Shown piece by piece: positions 5,092-7,388 of a stretch of 7,388 bases of DNA. Positions within the stretch are counted from its first letter, which is position 1; the number at the start of each line of letters is the position of its first letter. The notes under the pieces were generated by a model, which was not told the DNA's origin, did not search any database, and saw only the letters and a program-made list of their open reading frames with translations. The stretch covers positions 1 through 7,388 of the forward strand of contig JASKZU010000218.1 in NCBI GenBank assembly GCA_030147455.1, written 5' to 3'. Made by a program: the position numbers and the translations under genes. The DNA is from Planococcus sp. (in: firmicutes) (lineage in GTDB: Bacteria > Bacillota > Bacilli > Bacillales_A > Planococcaceae).

Positions 5092-6786
5092 ATGATGGAG
5101 TATATCATCATTGCGGTCATCATTCTATTGGCGCTGCTTATTGTGGGAATGATGTTTCGAAAAAAACACAATGCAGAAATCGAGCGCCTGGAACAACTGA
5201 AACTGCAACTAACAAAGAAACCAATTATGGAAGAACTAACCAAAGTTAAGCAACTAAACTTGAACGGCCAGACAGAAGAAATGTTCGAGCGCTGGCGCAA
5301 TAAATGGACTGAAATTATGGATGTGGACATCCCGAAAATAGACGCCACTCTTTACGACGCCGAAGAAGCAATCAAACGCTTTAATTTTCCAAAAGCTTCT
5401 AAACTAGAGAAGCAGGCAGAAGTAAAGATCCAAGATACCGACGAGCAAATTGCGGTCATTTTCGCCGAGCTGGATGAACTGATTGGCAGTGAGGAAAAAA
5501 ACCGCAGCGAAATGGACACGATCGAAGACAAATACGTGCGTGCACGAAAAAAATTGCTGTCGCACAAGTCTTCATATGGTGCATCGGCAGACCCGCTGGA
5601 AAAACGCCTCGAATCATTTGTTCCGCATTTTGAGGAATACAACCAGCTGACCGAAGAAGGAAATTATTTGAGAGCCCGCGAGACGGTCATCAATTTGTCG
5701 GCCGACAGCGAGGAAGCGTTTATGCTGGTTGACGACATCCCGACGCTGCTGGTTGAAATCGAGGAAAAAATTCCGCAGGATTTGATGCAGCTGCGCCAGG
5801 GCAAACAGGAAATGGAAGAACAGTCCTACTATTTGAACCACCTTGGGCTGGACGAAAAGCTGGACGGCATCGAGCAGGAACTCAATAGCATCAAGCGCAA
5901 TATTGAAGTTTTGGAAATGGCAGACAGCAAAAACCAAATAGATGAAATCAAAGACCGTGTGGACGACATGTATGACCTGCTGGAAAAAGAAGTGGCAGCG
6001 AAGCACTATATCGACCAGCATCTTATCGATACCGAGCGCCATTTGCAAGTTGTGGCCCGCGATACGAAAGAGTTGGAAGAAGAAAGCCGCTACGTCCAGC
6101 ACAGCTACAAAATCACCGAACAAGAAGCAGCGATTCCAAAAACATGCTTGGATAAAGTTGTGCAGCTCGAACATCGGTTTGAACTTCTCGGCGATCGACT
6201 AGAAGAAGATCAGTCAGCCTACTCAAGCCTTCAGGACGAACTGATGCACATTCGGGAAGACTTGACGATTGTCGATTCCACGCAGATGGATTTCACGGAT
6301 TTCCTGAAAAACCTGCGCGTCGAAGAAAACAAGGCCCGTATCAAAGTCGAAGAGCTGAGACGCAGGCTCCAGGAAACAGACCGCATGCTGCATAAAGCAA
6401 ATATTCCTGGCATTCCGGATGACATGGATGCCCGCATTGAAGAAGCGGAAGAGCATTTATTCGTGGCGATGCGCGCATTGCGTGAAGTGCCGCTCAATAT
6501 GAAGCTGGTCGACAATTACATGGAACAAGCAGAGACGAGCATCACTGAAGTTGAGCAAAAGGCCAAAGAAATGATTGAAAATGTACTGCTGACTGAGCGC
6601 ATTATTCAATACGGCAACCGCTACCGCAAAACCAATGCACAGCTTCACGCCAATTTGATGGGAGCAGAAGAATCGTTTCGTCAAATGCGCTATACGAAAG
6701 CGTTGGAAGAAGCTGCAACGGCTGTTGAGAACTTTGAACCCGGCTCGATGAAACGCATCGAAGTGCTTGTGAAAGAAAACGACTGA
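5092..6786 (+). CDS. ezrA: Septation ring formation regulator EzrA
   Basis: 564 residues, against about 562 for B. subtilis EzrA. Residues 3-22 (EYIIIAVIILLALLIVGMMF) form one N-terminal membrane anchor followed by RKKH, placing the rest in the cytoplasm. The remainder is highly charged and almost wholly helical, with many heptad-like Leu/Glu/Lys stretches, as expected of the spectrin-like bundles of EzrA. Near the C-terminus Q506, N509 and R510 in IIQYGNRYR form the conserved QNR patch, which in B. subtilis is needed for localisation to the division site. EzrA binds FtsZ, limits Z-rings away from midcell and links the divisome to cell-wall synthesis. The ATG at 5092 is 11 nt from AGGGGG; a second ATG at 5095 is further and less likely. 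The gene diverges from hisJ and is followed by a hairpin and a cysteine desulfurase gene, the usual neighbour in Bacillus. Confidence 0.97.
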   Translation: MMEYIIIAVIILLALLIVGMMFRKKHNAEIERLEQLKLQLTKKPIMEELTKVKQLNLNGQTEEMFERWRNKWTEIMDVDIPKIDATLYDAEEAIKRFNFPKASKLEKQAEVKIQDTDEQIAVIFAELDELIGSEEKNRSEMDTIEDKYVRARKKLLSHKSSYGASADPLEKRLESFVPHFEEYNQLTEEGNYLRARETVINLSADSEEAFMLVDDIPTLLVEIEEKIPQDLMQLRQGKQEMEEQSYYLNHLGLDEKLDGIEQELNSIKRNIEVLEMADSKNQIDEIKDRVDDMYDLLEKEVAAKHYIDQHLIDTERHLQVVARDTKELEEESRYVQHSYKITEQEAAIPKTCLDKVVQLEHRFELLGDRLEEDQSAYSSLQDELMHIREDLTIVDSTQMDFTDFLKNLRVEENKARIKVEELRRRLQETDRMLHKANIPGIPDDMDARIEEAEEHLFVAMRALREVPLNMKLVDNYMEQAETSITEVEQKAKEMIENVLLTERIIQYGNRYRKTNAQLHANLMGAEESFRQMRYTKALEEAATAVENFEPGSMKRIEVLVKEND

Positions 6787-6800
6787 ACAACTGGAAAACC

Positions 6801-6832
6801 ACCACCAGCCGACGCGCTGGTGGTTTTCTTTT
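6801..6832 (+). terminator. Terminator-like hairpin between ezrA and the desulfurase gene
   Basis: ACCACCAGC (6801-6809) pairs with GCTGGTGGT (6816-6824) around a 6-nt loop, and the 3' arm runs into TTTTCTTTT. The upstream AAAA (6795-6798) can also pair with the T-run across a 3-nt bulge. It begins 14 bp after the ezrA stop. Its T-run touches the Shine-Dalgarno of the next gene, so it may act as a partial terminator or attenuator. Confidence 0.78.
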
Positions 6833-6845
6833 GAGGAGGAACAAC

Positions 6846-7388
6846 ATGATTTACTTGGATAATAGCGCAACGACGCAGCCAAAACCGGAAGTGCTTGAGA
6901 CATTTGCAAAAGCGAGCACCCATTATTTCGCGAATCCCGCCTCGCTTCATAGAATAGGCAACGAAGCGGAAGATTTGCTGGAATCTGCGCGCCGTCAGAT
7001 TCAAGATATTTTAGGCTTTCCACACGTTGTATTTACATCCGGCGGAACTGAAGCGAACAATCTGGCGCTGCGCGGTGCAGCTTACGCAAACCGCCGCAAG
7101 GGGCGCCACATCATTTCATGCGTGACCGAGCATCCGTCTGTTTTGGAGACATTAAATCAACTGGGGCTCGAGGGGTTTGAAATCAGTTTGCTGCCGGTCG
7201 ATAAATCCGGCGCCATAGAGCTCGCGGCACTGGAAGCAACACTGCGCGCCGATACGATACTGGTCAGTTTGATGCACGTCAATAACGAAATCGGAACGAT
7301 CCATCCCATAGAAGAAATCGCACGCATGCTGAAAAAAACCCGTACCCTTTTTCACGTAGATGCTGTACAGGGAGCGGGAAGGCTGCCA
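6846..7388 (+). CDS. Cysteine desulfurase (NifS/IscS family), 5' part
   Basis: The frame stays open to the window end: 181 codons of an expected 380 or so. NifS/IscS enzymes use PLP to take sulfur from L-cysteine and pass it as a persulfide to Fe-S cluster or tRNA thiolation partners. Seen in order: YLDNSATT at 3-10, FANPASLHRIG at 28-38, SGGTEANN at 65-72 (PLP phosphate contact), H96 in TEHPSVL (stacks on the PLP ring), N146-N147 in MHVNNEIGTI, and D172 with Q175 in HVDAVQGAGRLP. The PLP lysine and catalytic cysteine lie beyond the window. The start is fixed by GAGGAGGA at 6833-6840. In Bacillus the desulfurase after ezrA (nifZ) precedes thiI and serves 4-thiouridine formation in tRNA; the same role is likely here, but thiI is out of view. 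No promoter is evident between the upstream hairpin and this ribosome binding site. Confidence 0.95.
   Translation, partial: MIYLDNSATTQPKPEVLETFAKASTHYFANPASLHRIGNEAEDLLESARRQIQDILGFPHVVFTSGGTEANNLALRGAAYANRRKGRHIISCVTEHPSVLETLNQLGLEGFEISLLPVDKSGAIELAALEATLRADTILVSLMHVNNEIGTIHPIEEIARMLKKTRTLFHVDAVQGAGRLP

Noticed and set aside
5085..5255. ATG at 5085 opening a short frame upstream of and overlapping ezrA
   Set aside because: It is only 4 nt from AGGGGG, too close for good initiation, and gives an unremarkable His-rich peptide; the in-frame ezrA start at 5092 explains the ribosome binding site.
5614..6174. 186-codon minus-strand open frame rich in Phe, Leu and His
   Set aside because: It is the antisense shadow of the ezrA coiled-coil region; runs of Gln, Asp, Lys and Glu codons read backwards as hydrophobic residues. 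It has no start context and no family resemblance.
1..7388. Mobile element, CRISPR array, tRNA or defence system
   Set aside because: I found no repeated spacer pattern, transposase or integrase frame, tRNA-like cloverleaf or attachment-site duplication. All long frames are accounted for by ordinary chromosomal genes.

Overview
The window looks like chromosomal DNA of a low-to-moderate G+C Gram-positive bacterium of the order Bacillales, most likely family Planococcaceae (Planococcus or Sporosarcina type). The evidence is a cysteine-free ribosomal protein S4 very close to the Bacillus form, an EzrA cell-division regulator (a Firmicutes protein), strong AGGAGG-type ribosome binding sites, SigA-like promoters and a CcpA operator. 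The family placement is inferred from protein similarity recalled from memory. Nothing indicates a plasmid, phage or genomic island.

Layout, left to right. (1) The 3' part of a plus-strand general stress protein with a Gly/Ala-rich hydrophobic core. (2) A minus-strand BtuF-like cobalamin/Fe3+-siderophore-binding-fold protein with no signal peptide; the two genes converge on one hairpin that overlaps the second gene's stop codon. (3) Minus-strand rpsD (S4) with its own terminator, a roughly 220-nt structured leader and a clear promoter. (4) Divergent from rpsD, a plus-strand methionine gamma-lyase gene (megL) whose promoter is followed at once by a full-consensus cre (CcpA) operator. (5) Convergent with megL, a minus-strand pair: histidinol-phosphatase (hisJ), then free methionine-(R)-sulfoxide reductase (GAF domain). 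(6) Divergent from hisJ, plus-strand ezrA. (7) A terminator-like hairpin and then the 5' part of a cysteine desulfurase gene (NifS/IscS family), cut by the window end.

How the parts fit. The rpsD, GAF-protein, hisJ, ezrA and nifS-like genes are, as I recall, a conserved neighbourhood in Bacillus. The BtuF-like gene and megL look like lineage-specific neighbours in that backbone. Sulfur amino acids are a recurring theme: MegL degrades methionine, the GAF enzyme repairs free methionine sulfoxide, and the desulfurase mobilises cysteine sulfur. They lie in three separate transcription units, so a joint system is not shown. The points most worth following up are regulatory: the cre site on megL, the rpsD leader fold, and the hairpin between ezrA and the desulfurase gene. 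I found no CRISPR array, tRNA, rRNA, insertion sequence or convincing new system.
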